This document shows, one piece after another, positions 1 through 5,807 of a DNA stretch of 14,652 bases. The DNA lies in the NCBI GenBank assembly GCA_027024305.1, contig JALVSO010000037.1, forward strand, positions 1 to 14,652, in the 5' to 3' direction. Under the pieces are notes generated by a model, which saw only the letters and a program-made list of their open reading frames with translations, was not told the origin of the DNA and did not search any database. The position numbers and the translations under genes were made by a program. The first letter of the stretch is position 1, and the number at the start of each line of letters is the position of its first letter. Source of the stretch: Candidatus Parcubacteria bacterium. GTDB lineage: Bacteria; Patescibacteriota; Minisyncoccia; Phycocordibacterales; GCA-2747955.

Positions 1-147
1 GAACAATGGGGACATCTTTTAGCCCTTCTTTTTGTTATTTTGACCATTTATCTATTTTACAAAATAGATAATCTTTGGTCTTTGTTACAGATAAAGGAAA
101 TCCGGTGATTTTACCCACCGAATTTTGCCTTTACGCCTTTTTGATAA
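1..147 (+). CDS. C-terminal fragment of a membrane protein (partial)
   Basis: Frame 1 is open from the window edge. It encodes a hydrophobic stretch (LALLFVILTIYLFY, about residues 8-21) that looks like a transmembrane helix, followed by a short aromatic tail. A standard-code reading stops at the TGA at 106-108. Reading TGA as Trp, as the rest of the window requires, extends it through a second TGA (142-144) to TAA at 145-147, adding a tail ending FAFTPFW. The family cannot be named from 48 residues. It runs convergently into hicA and their 3' ends overlap by 17 bases, which is possible but means one end may be slightly misplaced. No N-terminus or promoter is visible. Confidence 0.4.
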
Positions 148-376
148 ATTTTATTCACTCTTCCTTTTTAATTCCTGACTGTCTCACAATAGAATTCATA
201 GTTCCCAAGGGAATGGCTTTATTTCCATGACTCTGAACCGTTACCAGAAATATTTTTCCGTTCTTTTTTCTTTTGTAATAAAAGTGACTCCCCCTAACTC
301 GCTGTTGTGAAAAATCATTTAGTCTTAAAAATTTTATTACTTGAGAAAAGTTTCAATTTCTTAAACCTTTAGACAT
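131..376 (-). CDS. hicA: HicA-family mRNA interferase toxin (contains two UGA-Trp codons)
   Basis: An 81-residue protein seen only if TGA is Trp; the TGA codons at 353-355 and 155-157 encode residues 8 and 74. It matches the HicA dsRBD-like fold: an N-terminal helix (NWNFSQVIKFLRLNDF), the signature RVRGSH with the catalytic His at residue 31, a beta hairpin rich in K and R (HFYYKRKKNGKIFLVTV), then HGNKAIPLGTMNSIVRQSGI and a C-terminal KEEW. Many HicA relatives have Trp at both places, as in N-terminal 'NW' and C-terminal 'EEW', which supports the reading. HicA toxins are ribosome-independent RNases that cleave mRNA and are neutralised by HicB. The start ATG lies one base after the stop of hicB, so the two are translationally coupled. 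No separate ribosome binding site is evident. The stop is TAA. Confidence 0.85.
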
Positions 377-377
377 C

Positions 378-692
378 TTATATTTTTACAGTTGAGGCTG
401 AAATGGGCAAATAGGGTGATTTTACAAATGAAACTTTATTTTCCAAAACCATGGATTTTCACATCTTTTCAAGTTCCGGATCAACCTCTTGATTTAAAAT
501 TGAAGAATCTTTTAGCTCGTTTGCCAGTTCTATATAATCCCTGGCGGCCTGTTGTATCTCCAATAACAAAACCTCTTTATCATCGGAACTTAAAGTTAAA
601 TTAAACTCCAGAACCGTAGCTAAAAAAACTTTCTCTCTTTTGTCTCAATAGATTAAAGTTCTAAATTTTCCTCTCTTTAACGTATTTCTCAT
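378..692 (-). CDS. hicB: HicB-like antitoxin (contains two UGA-Trp codons)
   Basis: A 104-residue protein, again visible only when TGA (645-647, residue 16; 459-461, residue 78) is Trp. It has the partial RNase-H-like HicB layout: a first strand (FRTLIYW), a second strand (KVFLATVLEF), a loop and then an amphipathic helix (DKEVLLLEIQQAARDYIEL). A C-terminal segment (VDPELEKMW and beyond) follows, which in HicB proteins carries DNA-binding or toxin-binding elements. No clear HTH or ribbon-helix-helix is obvious, so the name rests on this topology and on hicA lying one base downstream. Antitoxin-first order fits autoregulation by the HicAB complex. The start was chosen because it is 7 bases after an extended -10 box, giving a leaderless mRNA. 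Stop TAA. Confidence 0.72.
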
Positions 693-699
693 GGAGAAA

Positions 700-727
700 A
701 TTATACCAGTAAATTCTTTCTCTTCAA
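700..727 (-). promoter_or_regulatory. hicBA promoter, extended -10, leaderless start
   Basis: On the minus strand TTGAAG (722-727) is followed by 16 bases and then TATAAT (700-705), preceded by TGG, an extended -10 motif. Only 7 bases separate the -10 from the hicB ATG, so transcription should start at or next to the A of ATG. Inference from sequence only. Confidence 0.65.
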
Positions 728-767
728 AATTATCAATCTAAATCATATAGCATTTTCAGTTTATAAA

Positions 768-793
768 AAAACCCGGACAAAAGCCCGGGTTTT
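768..793 (-). terminator. Terminator after the 818-1270 gene
   Basis: Nine-base-pair stem AAAACCCGG / CCGGGTTTT around an 8-base loop. On the minus strand it is followed by a T run (763-770 as A on the plus strand), typical of an intrinsic terminator. It ends the orphan gene transcript before the hicBA promoter. Confidence 0.75.
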
Positions 794-817
794 GGTTTTT
801 TGGGAGTCGGCAGGTTG

Positions 818-1270
818 CTAACCGCCGATGATGCTCATCACCTGTAGTCGCAGAAGAGCCTCTGAAGGAAAATCCTTACCCTCCAGGAGGACCCGAAAGG
901 TGCCGTCGGCCCCTCTCCCAACCTCGACCTTCTTCCCCCAAATGACAGAACTATCTTGGGTTCTGCCGAATTGAAGAAAAAACTTTCCTTCGACTTGGGG
1001 AGGAATGGAGTGAAAGGTAATAAACCTCATATCCCTATCTCCCGGCACAAGGTAAGCCATCCCCTTGATGCAGCCGCTACTATGCACCAGGATGTCTTCC
1101 GTGACTCCGCCGGAGTAACCGACTGAAATCTCCATCGGATGTTCCGGACCCTCATGACAGATCCTGGCCACCTCTGTACCATTGGGAACATGAAACATTC
1201 CCCAAAAAAGAACAGCTCCAATACCGATAACAGTCACAAGAGCAAGAATCTTTATAAAAAAGTCTTTCAT
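818..1270 (-). CDS. Membrane-anchored exported protein of unknown function
   Basis: 150 residues. An N-terminal hydrophobic segment (about residues 5-24, KILALVTVIGIGAVLFWG) after a short basic start is a signal anchor or uncleaved signal. The remainder is predicted to lie outside the cytoplasm and is beta-rich, with two cysteines (in RICHEG and SSGCIKG) that could form a disulfide. I do not recognise the family. Start choice: an in-frame ATG exists 30 bases upstream, but ATG at 1270 has a strong AGGAGA Shine-Dalgarno sequence 6-7 bases before it, so the shorter form is preferred. Oddities: the gene is clearly richer in G+C than its neighbours, has a classical SD-led leader unlike most genes here, and uses only TGG for Trp (two codons). 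These could indicate recent acquisition. Stop TAG. It has its own promoter and terminator, so it is monocistronic. Confidence 0.7.
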   Translation of the reverse strand: MKDFFIKILALVTVIGIGAVLFWGMFHVPNGTEVARICHEGPEHPMEISVGYSGGVTEDILVHSSGCIKGMAYLVPGDRDMRFITFHSIPPQVEGKFFLQFGRTQDSSVIWGKKVEVGRGADGTFRVLLEGKDFPSEALLRLQVMSIIGG

Positions 1271-1360
1271 TTTATATCTCCTCGCCGGCTCTGCCGGCAT
1301 AATAATTGACTAAAAAAGAAATCCGTTTTCTATTTTATCGTCTTTTTTTTTTTCTGTCAA
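1271..1360 (-). promoter_or_regulatory. Consensus promoter and structured 5' leader of the 818-1270 gene
   Basis: TTGACA (1355-1360), a 17-base spacer and TAAAAT (1332-1337) form a near-perfect sigma70 promoter. The predicted leader of about 55 bases contains a GCCGGC / GCCGGC hairpin with a 3-base loop (1284-1298) directly upstream of the AGGAGA ribosome binding site, so the stem could influence initiation. Confidence 0.65.
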
Positions 1361-1376
1361 GAGCACAGTTCTACAT

Positions 1377-1420
1377 AAAAAATCACACAACTGTCCGTAC
1401 GGACAGTTGTGTGATTTTTT
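1377..1420 (-). terminator. Perfect 44-bp palindrome, terminator of the RelE-like gene
   Basis: Twenty-two consecutive bases on each side of the centre (between 1398 and 1399) are exactly complementary, ending in A/T runs on both sides. It lies 20 bases downstream of the toxin stop codon and can act as an intrinsic terminator in either direction. Confidence 0.7.
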
Positions 1421-1439
1421 GAATTAAGATAGATTTGCT

Positions 1440-1700
1440 TTAATCATATAATTCCGAATGGCTACCAATTAGCAGGAAAAAGTAGATTTCCCTGTCAATG
1501 ATTTCATAGATGGCTCCCACATCGCCGGAAACATTCATAGAGTATTTTCCTTTCATTTTACTTTTAAGTCTATGGACATTTAAGAGCTTGTTTCTTCTAT
1601 CTTTTTTAAACAGCTCAAGTCTTTTGTAAAACTCATCTTTTATCTTGGGAGATTGTTTTAGGAACAACTTATCAAATTTTTTTGAAAAAACTATTTTCAT
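1440..1700 (-). CDS. RelE/YafQ-like toxin (mRNA interferase superfamily)
   Basis: 86 residues, the usual size of RelE/ParE-superfamily toxins. Visible features are an N-terminal strand (MKIVFSKKFDKLF), a helical hairpin rich in Lys (residues 8-40), the block HRLKSKMKGKYSMNVSGDVGAIYEI that forms the RNA-binding sheet in this fold, and the terminal signature LLIGSHSELYD. Toxins of the YafQ/RelE branch end in a similar 'IGTHxELY' motif with catalytic His. They cut mRNA in the ribosomal A site; ParE relatives target gyrase instead, so the target is not certain. The gene starts 6 bases after the antitoxin stop codon, forming a two-gene operon. No TGA codons and no Trp. Stop TAA. Confidence 0.82.
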   Translation of the reverse strand: MKIVFSKKFDKLFLKQSPKIKDEFYKRLELFKKDRRNKLLNVHRLKSKMKGKYSMNVSGDVGAIYEIIDREIYFFLLIGSHSELYD

Positions 1701-1706
1701 ACTTTT

Positions 1707-1991
1707 TTATAAATTCTTTAAATGTTCCACCGCCTCATCAACTGTAAAAGGTCCGGAAAAGTTGCTCATATCTCCCCTTTTGATTTCCTCGCTCATTTTT
1801 AAAATTTCTTCTTCGGTTTTTTTATTTAGCTTTAAAGGTTCTCTGAAACGAATTTCTCGCTCCTCCACAAATTCTTTAATTTTTTGGGAAATAATGGTTG
1901 ACAGAGGCAAACCGAATTCCTTGGCCAATTTCTGAGCCTCCTTTTTTAAGCGAGAATCTATTTTTATATTTAACATTGTTTTTGTCGCCAT
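1707..1991 (-). CDS. RelB/DinJ-like ribbon-helix-helix antitoxin
   Basis: 94 residues. The N-terminal half (MLNIKIDSRLKKEAQKLAKEFG, then LPLSTIISQKIKEFV, residues about 6-43) is a ribbon-helix-helix DNA-binding domain: a short strand, a helix, the conserved turn and the second helix. The acidic C-terminal half (KTEEEILKMSEEIKRGDMSNFSG onward) is the expected flexible toxin-wrapping region. It precedes the RelE-like toxin by 6 bases. In such modules the antitoxin-toxin complex represses its own promoter. The promoter here is the only one in the window that is consensus at both -35 and -10. ATG at 1991 lies 9 bases after the -10, so the leader would be only a few bases. An internal ATG at codon 6 is an alternative start. 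Stop TAA. Confidence 0.82.
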   Translation of the reverse strand: MATKTMLNIKIDSRLKKEAQKLAKEFGLPLSTIISQKIKEFVEEREIRFREPLKLNKKTEEEILKMSEEIKRGDMSNFSGPFTVDEAVEHLKNL

Positions 1992-2000
1992 AGTTCATCC

Positions 2001-2029
2001 ATTATATAGTTTTTAGATATGATTGTCAA
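2001..2029 (-). promoter_or_regulatory. Consensus sigma70 promoter of the RelB/RelE-like operon
   Basis: TTGACA (2024-2029), exactly 17 bases, TATAAT (2001-2006) on the minus strand. The -10 ends 9 bases before the antitoxin ATG. The two Ts of the -35 come from the T run of the pheS terminator, so the two signals overlap. Confidence 0.8.
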
Positions 2030-2035
2030 AAAAAA

Positions 2036-2064
2036 GTGAAAATTTTCCAGCATAAAATTTTCAC
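2036..2064 (-). terminator. pheS terminator
   Basis: Eleven-base-pair stem GTGAAAATTTT / AAAATTTTCAC with a 7-base loop, followed on the minus strand by eight Ts. It lies 17 bases after the pheS stop. Confidence 0.8.
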
Positions 2065-2081
2065 CTTTCTTTTTTTAAATC

Positions 2082-2852
2082 TTAATTAAACTGTTTTATC
2101 ATATCAATGTCGGAATTTAAGAAAACCCGAATATCATTGATACCGTACTTGGCCATAACGGTTCTTTCAATACCCAAACCGAAAGCGAAGCCCTGATATT
2201 TTTCCGGATCAATCCCGCCGGCCTTTAAAACATTGGGGTGGACCATACCGGAACCACCCAGCTCCATTCAACCGCTACCGGAGCAAAGATCACATTTCTT
2301 GTCACTTCCTCCACAGGCGAAACAGGTTACATCAAATTCAATGCCCGGCTCCACAAAGGGGAAAAATCCCGGCCTTAATCGGGTTTTTACATTTTCACCA
2401 ACATATTTTTTAAAGAAACCATCCAAAACCGCTTTTAAATTGGCTATGGAAATACTCTTGCCAACCATTAACCCTTCCATCTGATGAAACTCCGCCTCGT
2501 GCCGACCATCGGTGGCCTCATTCCTAAAAACCCTTCCCGGAGCAATAATTCTGATGGGTGGTTGCTGTTTTCTCATATAACGAATTTGAACATCGGAAGT
2601 TTGAGTTCGCAAAACCGTTTCATCCAGATTCTTAACCCAAAAAGTATCCTGCATATCCCGGGCCGGGTGATTTTTAGGCACATTCAAAGAATCAAAATTA
2701 ACCTCCTCCGTTTCAATCCAGGGACCATCGGCAATTTCAAAACCTAGAGAAGTAAAGATTTTTTCCATCTCCCGAATTTCCTTAGTTAAAGGATGAGCCC
2801 CACCCTTCTCCGCCTTTTTCCCCGGAGCTGTGACATCTATTTTTGTATTCAT
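2082..2852 (-). CDS. pheS: Phenylalanyl-tRNA synthetase alpha subunit, short form (UGA-Trp at residue 195)
   Basis: 256 residues encoding the catalytic subunit that charges tRNA-Phe with PheT. Class II motifs are all present: motif 1 region (HPLTKEIREMEKIF, about 20-33, then NVPKNHPARDMQDTFW), motif 2 (APGRVFRNEATDGRHEAEFHQ, about 104-124) and motif 3 (GFAFGLGIER, about 221-230). A four-Cys insertion (C177, C180, C187, C190) resembles the zinc ribbon found in many bacterial PheS. TGA at 2268-2270 encodes residue 195, exactly where the family has Trp (E. coli KWLEVLGCGMVHP against SG-TGA-MELGGSGMVHP). The N-terminal coiled-coil arm of about 85 residues is absent: an in-frame TAA lies 12 bases upstream of the ATG, and the ATG sits 6 bases after an extended -10. 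No pheT is adjacent. Stop TAA. Confidence 0.95.
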
Positions 2853-2858
2853 AAAACA

Positions 2859-2867
2859 ATTTTAGCA
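2859..2867 (-). promoter_or_regulatory. pheS extended -10 promoter, leaderless start
   Basis: TGC followed by TAAAAT (2859-2864) lies 6 bases before the pheS ATG. There is no convincing -35; the TGN motif would compensate. This placement fixes the short PheS start. Confidence 0.6.
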
Positions 2868-2883
2868 TAAAAGATAAAAAAAA

Positions 2884-2932
2884 CAGCCTTTGATTATTTG
2901 GCTGCTAAAGGCGGTGAGCAGAGCTCACCGCC
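2884..2932 (-). terminator. Double-hairpin terminator after the zinc-ribbon gene
   Basis: First a perfect 10-bp stem (2910-2919 / 2923-2932, GGCGGTGAGC, 3-base loop), then CAGCC / GGCTG (2884-2888 / 2900-2904) followed on the minus strand by eight Ts. The strong structure argues that translation ends before it, at the TGA at 2943-2945. Confidence 0.75.
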
Positions 2933-2942
2933 CGGTTATCTT

Positions 2943-3125
2943 TCAGTTATAACCCAGACCAAAGTCTGGGTCAGCCTCCCTCCCCTCTTTACGAGGATCA
3001 ATATCATTATGAGGAGGGAACGCCCTGCCACATTGCTCACATTTTTGTGAGCTCCATTTTTTTTCACCCTCTTGATCACCCAAACCAAAAGGATTTTGGG
3101 TATTTTTTTGAGTATCATTACTCAT
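2943..3125 (-). CDS. Small zinc-ribbon protein of unknown function
   Basis: 60 residues, hydrophilic. One CxxC (QKCEQCGRAF) suggests half of a treble clef or zinc ribbon, with a nearby His (PPHND) as a possible third ligand. A short motif recurs near both ends (PFGLGD and DFGLGY). A strong AGGAGGT Shine-Dalgarno sequence 6-7 bases before the ATG and a promoter 48 bases upstream make it a real gene. It is the only gene here whose frame ends in TGA. If TGA is Trp throughout, the product would run 27 residues further, through another TGA and the terminator, to TAA at 2862-2864. The overlapping frame 2936-3118 has no SD sequence or recognisable motif. Function unknown. Confidence 0.65.
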   Translation of the reverse strand: MSNDTQKNTQNPFGLGDQEGEKKWSSQKCEQCGRAFPPHNDIDPRKEGREADPDFGLGYN

Positions 3126-3172
3126 TTTTTACCTCCTAAATAAAAAATTAACCAATAAAAAAATCTAAAAAA

Positions 3173-3201
3173 ATTATACAAAGAAAAAAACAAATAAACA
3201 A
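3173..3201 (-). promoter_or_regulatory. Promoter of the zinc-ribbon gene
   Basis: TTGTTT (3196-3201), 17 bases, TATAAT (3173-3178) on the minus strand. The predicted transcript has a leader of about 40 bases carrying the AGGAGGT site. Confidence 0.6.
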
Positions 3202-3204
3202 GCT

Positions 3205-3813
3205 CTACTCCATCAAATCCTTTATAATTCTGTGTATAATTCTCTTGTTAAAAAGAAAGGCATTGTGACCACAGAAAAAAGATTTATGGGGTTTGGCCAC
3301 TTTTTCACTTTGCTGGTCAAAGGGGTCGGCATGGGGATTGATAAAAAGCTTACTCTGCCGATTGGGAACCACCGTATCAAAATAACCACCATAGGTTTTA
3401 ATATCAATCTTCCCCAAGTTCAAAGAGTCATAGCCCAGTTCATCTTTAACCTCTTCCAAAGCAAAAGCTCTCATAGAATGAGGACTGGCCATGGTCACAA
3501 TTTTTTTTACATTATCTCTGCCCATTTCCTGATTTTCCAAATAAGCCACCAGAGCCAAAATGCCCCCAAAGGAATGGCCGATAATATAGGTCGAATGGTT
3601 GTTTTTTAAAATATCCAAAACTTCATTGAGGATTTCATGAACCTTGGCCCGCTGATTGTAAAAATAAAATTTATTTAAGATATAGACATCATCATTGGGA
3701 AAAAATTTCAAAAGCTCCTCCTTCCACTTTTTGGTCATCCAATCGGTGGTGGCAATGCCCGGAATAAAAATAATATTCTTTTTTGACAGATTAAAATTTT
3801 CCATTACTTTCAT
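3205..3813 (-). CDS. Alpha/beta hydrolase (lipase/esterase-like)
   Basis: 202 residues with an intact alpha/beta-hydrolase triad. The nucleophile elbow GHSFGG gives Ser81, DTVVP following YGGYF gives Asp146 and GHNAFLF gives His183. The first strand and oxyanion region read IIFIPGIATTDW. The SxxP-like ASPH segment after the second strand resembles small lipase and PGAP1-like hydrolases, but the substrate cannot be inferred. There is no signal peptide, so it is cytoplasmic. Start is ambiguous: ATG at 3813 overlaps an extended -10 (TGT-TAAAAT, 3812-3820), while the ATG at 3804 (codon 4) lies exactly 7 bases after it and matches the leaderless pattern in neighbouring genes. I favour 3804 as the true start. 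It is divergent from rel with about 35 bases between them. Two Trp codons, both TGG. Stop TAG. Confidence 0.85.
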   Translation of the reverse strand: MKVMENFNLSKKNIIFIPGIATTDWMTKKWKEELLKFFPNDDVYILNKFYFYNQRAKVHEILNEVLDILKNNHSTYIIGHSFGGILALVAYLENQEMGRDNVKKIVTMASPHSMRAFALEEVKDELGYDSLNLGKIDIKTYGGYFDTVVPNRQSKLFINPHADPFDQQSEKVAKPHKSFFCGHNAFLFNKRIIHRIIKDLME

Positions 3814-3847
3814 TTTAACAGCTTTTATGTCAAAATGATATAACCCT
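3812..3847. promoter_or_regulatory. Compact divergent promoter region, hydrolase and rel
   Basis: Minus strand: TGT-TAAAAT (3812-3820), 7 bases before the ATG at 3804. Plus strand: TTAACA (about 3815-3820), an 18-base spacer, then TATAAC preceded by TGA, 3 bases before the rel ATG at 3848; using GATATA as the -10 gives a 5-base gap. The -10 of one promoter overlaps the -35 of the other, so they probably compete for polymerase. Confidence 0.5.
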
Positions 3848-5395
3848 ATGGACTATAAAAAGAAATATCCAAAAGAATATTGGTTGGAGGCCATCTACGA
3901 TAAAAATAAAGAATTGAGCAAGGCCGACCGAGAGCTTATCAAAAAAGCCTATTTTTTTGCCGAAGCGGCCCACCGGGAACAAAAAAGAAAATCGGGGGAA
4001 CCCTATTTCATTCACCTGGTGGCCACGGCTAAAAACCTGGCCGACCTGGGCATGGATGGAACGGTCATCGCCGCCGGCATTCTCCATGACTCCGTGGAGG
4101 ATGGAGTGGCCACCAAGGAAGAGCTGGAAAAAGAGTTCGGCAAAGAAATCGCTTTTCTGGTGGACGGAGTAACCAAGCTGGGCCATGTTAAATACCGGGG
4201 AATGAAAAGACATAACGAATCCCTGCGAAAACTCTTTGTGGCCACCTCCCAGGATATCCGAGTTTTGATTATTAAATTTGCCGACCGTATCCACAATATG
4301 GAAACCTTGGAATATGTCCGGCCGGACAAGCGAGCCCGCATCGCCACGGAAACTCTGGAAATTTATACCCAACTGGCCTACCGTCTGGGAATTACCACCC
4401 TATCCAAAAAATTGGGTGATTTGGCTTTTCCCTATGTCTATCCGGAAGAATACAAAAAAATCAAAGCCATTCTGAAAGAACGCTCCAAGGAAAATCTGAA
4501 AAATTTGGAAAAGGTCAGTCGTTCCATCTCCAAAAAACTGGTTAAGGCCGGGATTAAAAATTTTAAAATTACCCACCGAGTGAAAGCCCTTTTGGCCCTA
4601 CATAAAAAATTGAAAAGAAAGAAGAATGACCCGGAAAAAATTTACGACATCATCGCCATGAGAATTATCGTGCCCACCATTGCCGACTGCTATAAGACTC
4701 TGGGCATCATCCATCAAAATTTCCGACCGATGCCGGGAAGGATTAAGGATTACATCGCCTTTCCAAAACCCAATGGCTATCAATCCATTCACACCACCAT
4801 TTTCACCGGCCACGGGGGAATTTTGGAAATTCAAATCAGAACACCTCAGATGCACACGGAGGCGGAGTTTGGTGCCGCCTCCCATCTTGGCTACAAAGCC
4901 AAAACCATCGGAGTTGAAGGGGTTTCCGGTTCCGGAGAAGATTGGGTAACCAAATTCTTTTCCTTCTTCAAAAAAACTCCCAAAAAAGACGAACCTAAAA
5001 AAATCGCCTGGGTCAAAGACCTTGGCGAACATAGCAAAACCGGCAATACGGAAAGCGATGAGTTTGAAAATCATCTAAAAACCGACTATTTCTCTGATAG
5101 AATATTCATTTTCACCCCCAAGGGTGAGGTGGTTGACCTACCAGTTGGTTCTACTCCGGTGGACTTTGCCTACCAAATCCACACCACCCTGGGCAATACC
5201 ATTACCGGGGCCAGAATTAACGGACATTTTAAAGCCCTCAATACGGAATTAAAAAACGGAGATATTGTGGAGGTTATTTCCAAAGCCGGCGAAAAACCCA
5301 ATAAAAAATGACTGGAATTTGTTAAAACCAATACGGCCCGGCGAAGAATTCAGAGCGCCTGCGCTGAAAGAAAAAAAGAGGTCGAAAAAAAATAG
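3848..5395 (+). CDS. rel: Bifunctional (p)ppGpp synthetase/hydrolase without C-terminal ACT domain (UGA-Trp at residue 488)
   Basis: 515 residues. The N-terminal HD hydrolase is intact: His56, HD at 80-81 in HDSVED, and FADRIHNM. The synthetase domain follows, with RVKALLALHKK, YDIIAMRII, DYIAFPKPNGYQSIHTT and the catalytic Glu in EIQIRT. A TGS domain comes next (RIFIFTPKGEVVDLPVGSTP to DIVEVI). TGA at 5309-5311 encodes residue 488, in the conserved post-TGS motif (E. coli-type 'SRDWL.FV.T..AR', here NKK-TGA-LEFVKTNTARRRI). The protein ends soon after at TAG 5393-5395, so it lacks the zinc-finger and ACT/RRM domains of about 700-residue Rel enzymes that sense the ribosome. It should both make and degrade (p)ppGpp. 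Three other Trp are TGG. The stop codon lies inside the terminator stem. Confidence 0.95.
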
Positions 5396-5415
5396 AGCTC
5401 GGCTCTATTTTTTTT
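5385..5415. terminator. Bidirectional terminator shared by rel and rpmF
   Basis: Fourteen-base-pair stem (eight A, then TAGAGC, paired with GCTCTA and eight T) with loop TCG. T runs on both strands serve the convergent rel and rpmF genes. The stem includes the rel TAG stop codon. Confidence 0.85.
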
Positions 5416-5432
5416 CGGTCATTTCAACCTTT

Positions 5433-5705
5433 CTATTTATTCTCTTTTGTCTCAGACTTTTCAACTTCCTCCTCTTTTTTCTCGTTCATCTCCTTTTTGG
5501 AATCCTCCGCCTTGGTTACCAGAGCTTTCTTGCTCTTAACCTCCAAAACTTCCCTTCCTCTGTAAAAGCCACATTCCAAACAAACTTTATGTCTTTCGTG
5601 TTTAGCTCCACAGTTTGGACAAACCGACAACCTGGCCTCCTTTAGGGCGTGGTGGGACCTTCTGTTTCCGCTATGCCCCTTGGTTACTCTCATTCTACTA
5701 GTCAT
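5433..5705 (-). CDS. rpmF: Ribosomal protein bL32 with charged C-terminal extension
   Basis: Up to 90 residues; bL32 is usually about 55-60. The core is clear: VTKGHSGNRRSHHALK, then the four zinc cysteines C29, C32, C42 and C45 (VCPNCG and VCLECG), then GFYRGREVLEV. The remaining 35 or so residues form a Lys/Glu-rich tail (KKEMNEKKEEEVEKSETKE) that I take to be disordered. Two starts are possible, ATG at 5705 or at 5693 (MRVTKG); the second matches the usual L32 N-terminus better. It sits downstream of secA on the same strand but behind a terminator, and has its own promoter, so it is probably a separate unit. No Trp. Stop TAA. Confidence 0.92.
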   Translation of the reverse strand: MTSRMRVTKGHSGNRRSHHALKEARLSVCPNCGAKHERHKVCLECGFYRGREVLEVKSKKALVTKAEDSKKEMNEKKEEEVEKSETKENK

Positions 5706-5736
5706 AATATTTTCTTTAGGTTTGTATAATTCGCAT

Positions 5737-5764
5737 ATTATATATTATTTTTGGGAAAAAACAA
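5737..5764 (-). promoter_or_regulatory. rpmF promoter
   Basis: TTGTTT (5759-5764), 16 bases, TATAAT (5737-5742) on the minus strand. The -35 is made from the T run of the secA terminator. The leader would be about 25 bases to the first ATG, with no strong SD sequence. Confidence 0.5.
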
Positions 5765-5769
5765 GGTTG

Positions 5770-5800
5770 AAGGAAACGGCGCCTGTGGCACCGCTCCTTT
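5770..5800 (-). terminator. secA terminator
   Basis: Fourteen-base-pair stem (three G-U pairs in RNA) with a 3-base loop, followed on the minus strand by CAACCTTG and six Ts. It begins 8 bases after the secA stop. Confidence 0.7.
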
Positions 5801-5807
5801 CTCTCCA

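Noticed and set aside
392..604. Plus-strand ORF of 70 codons
   Set aside because: It is the antisense shadow of hicB, with no SD sequence, promoter or motif.
2936..3118. Alternative frame over the zinc-ribbon gene
   Set aside because: It lacks the SD sequence and the CxxC; composition is that of a shifted frame.
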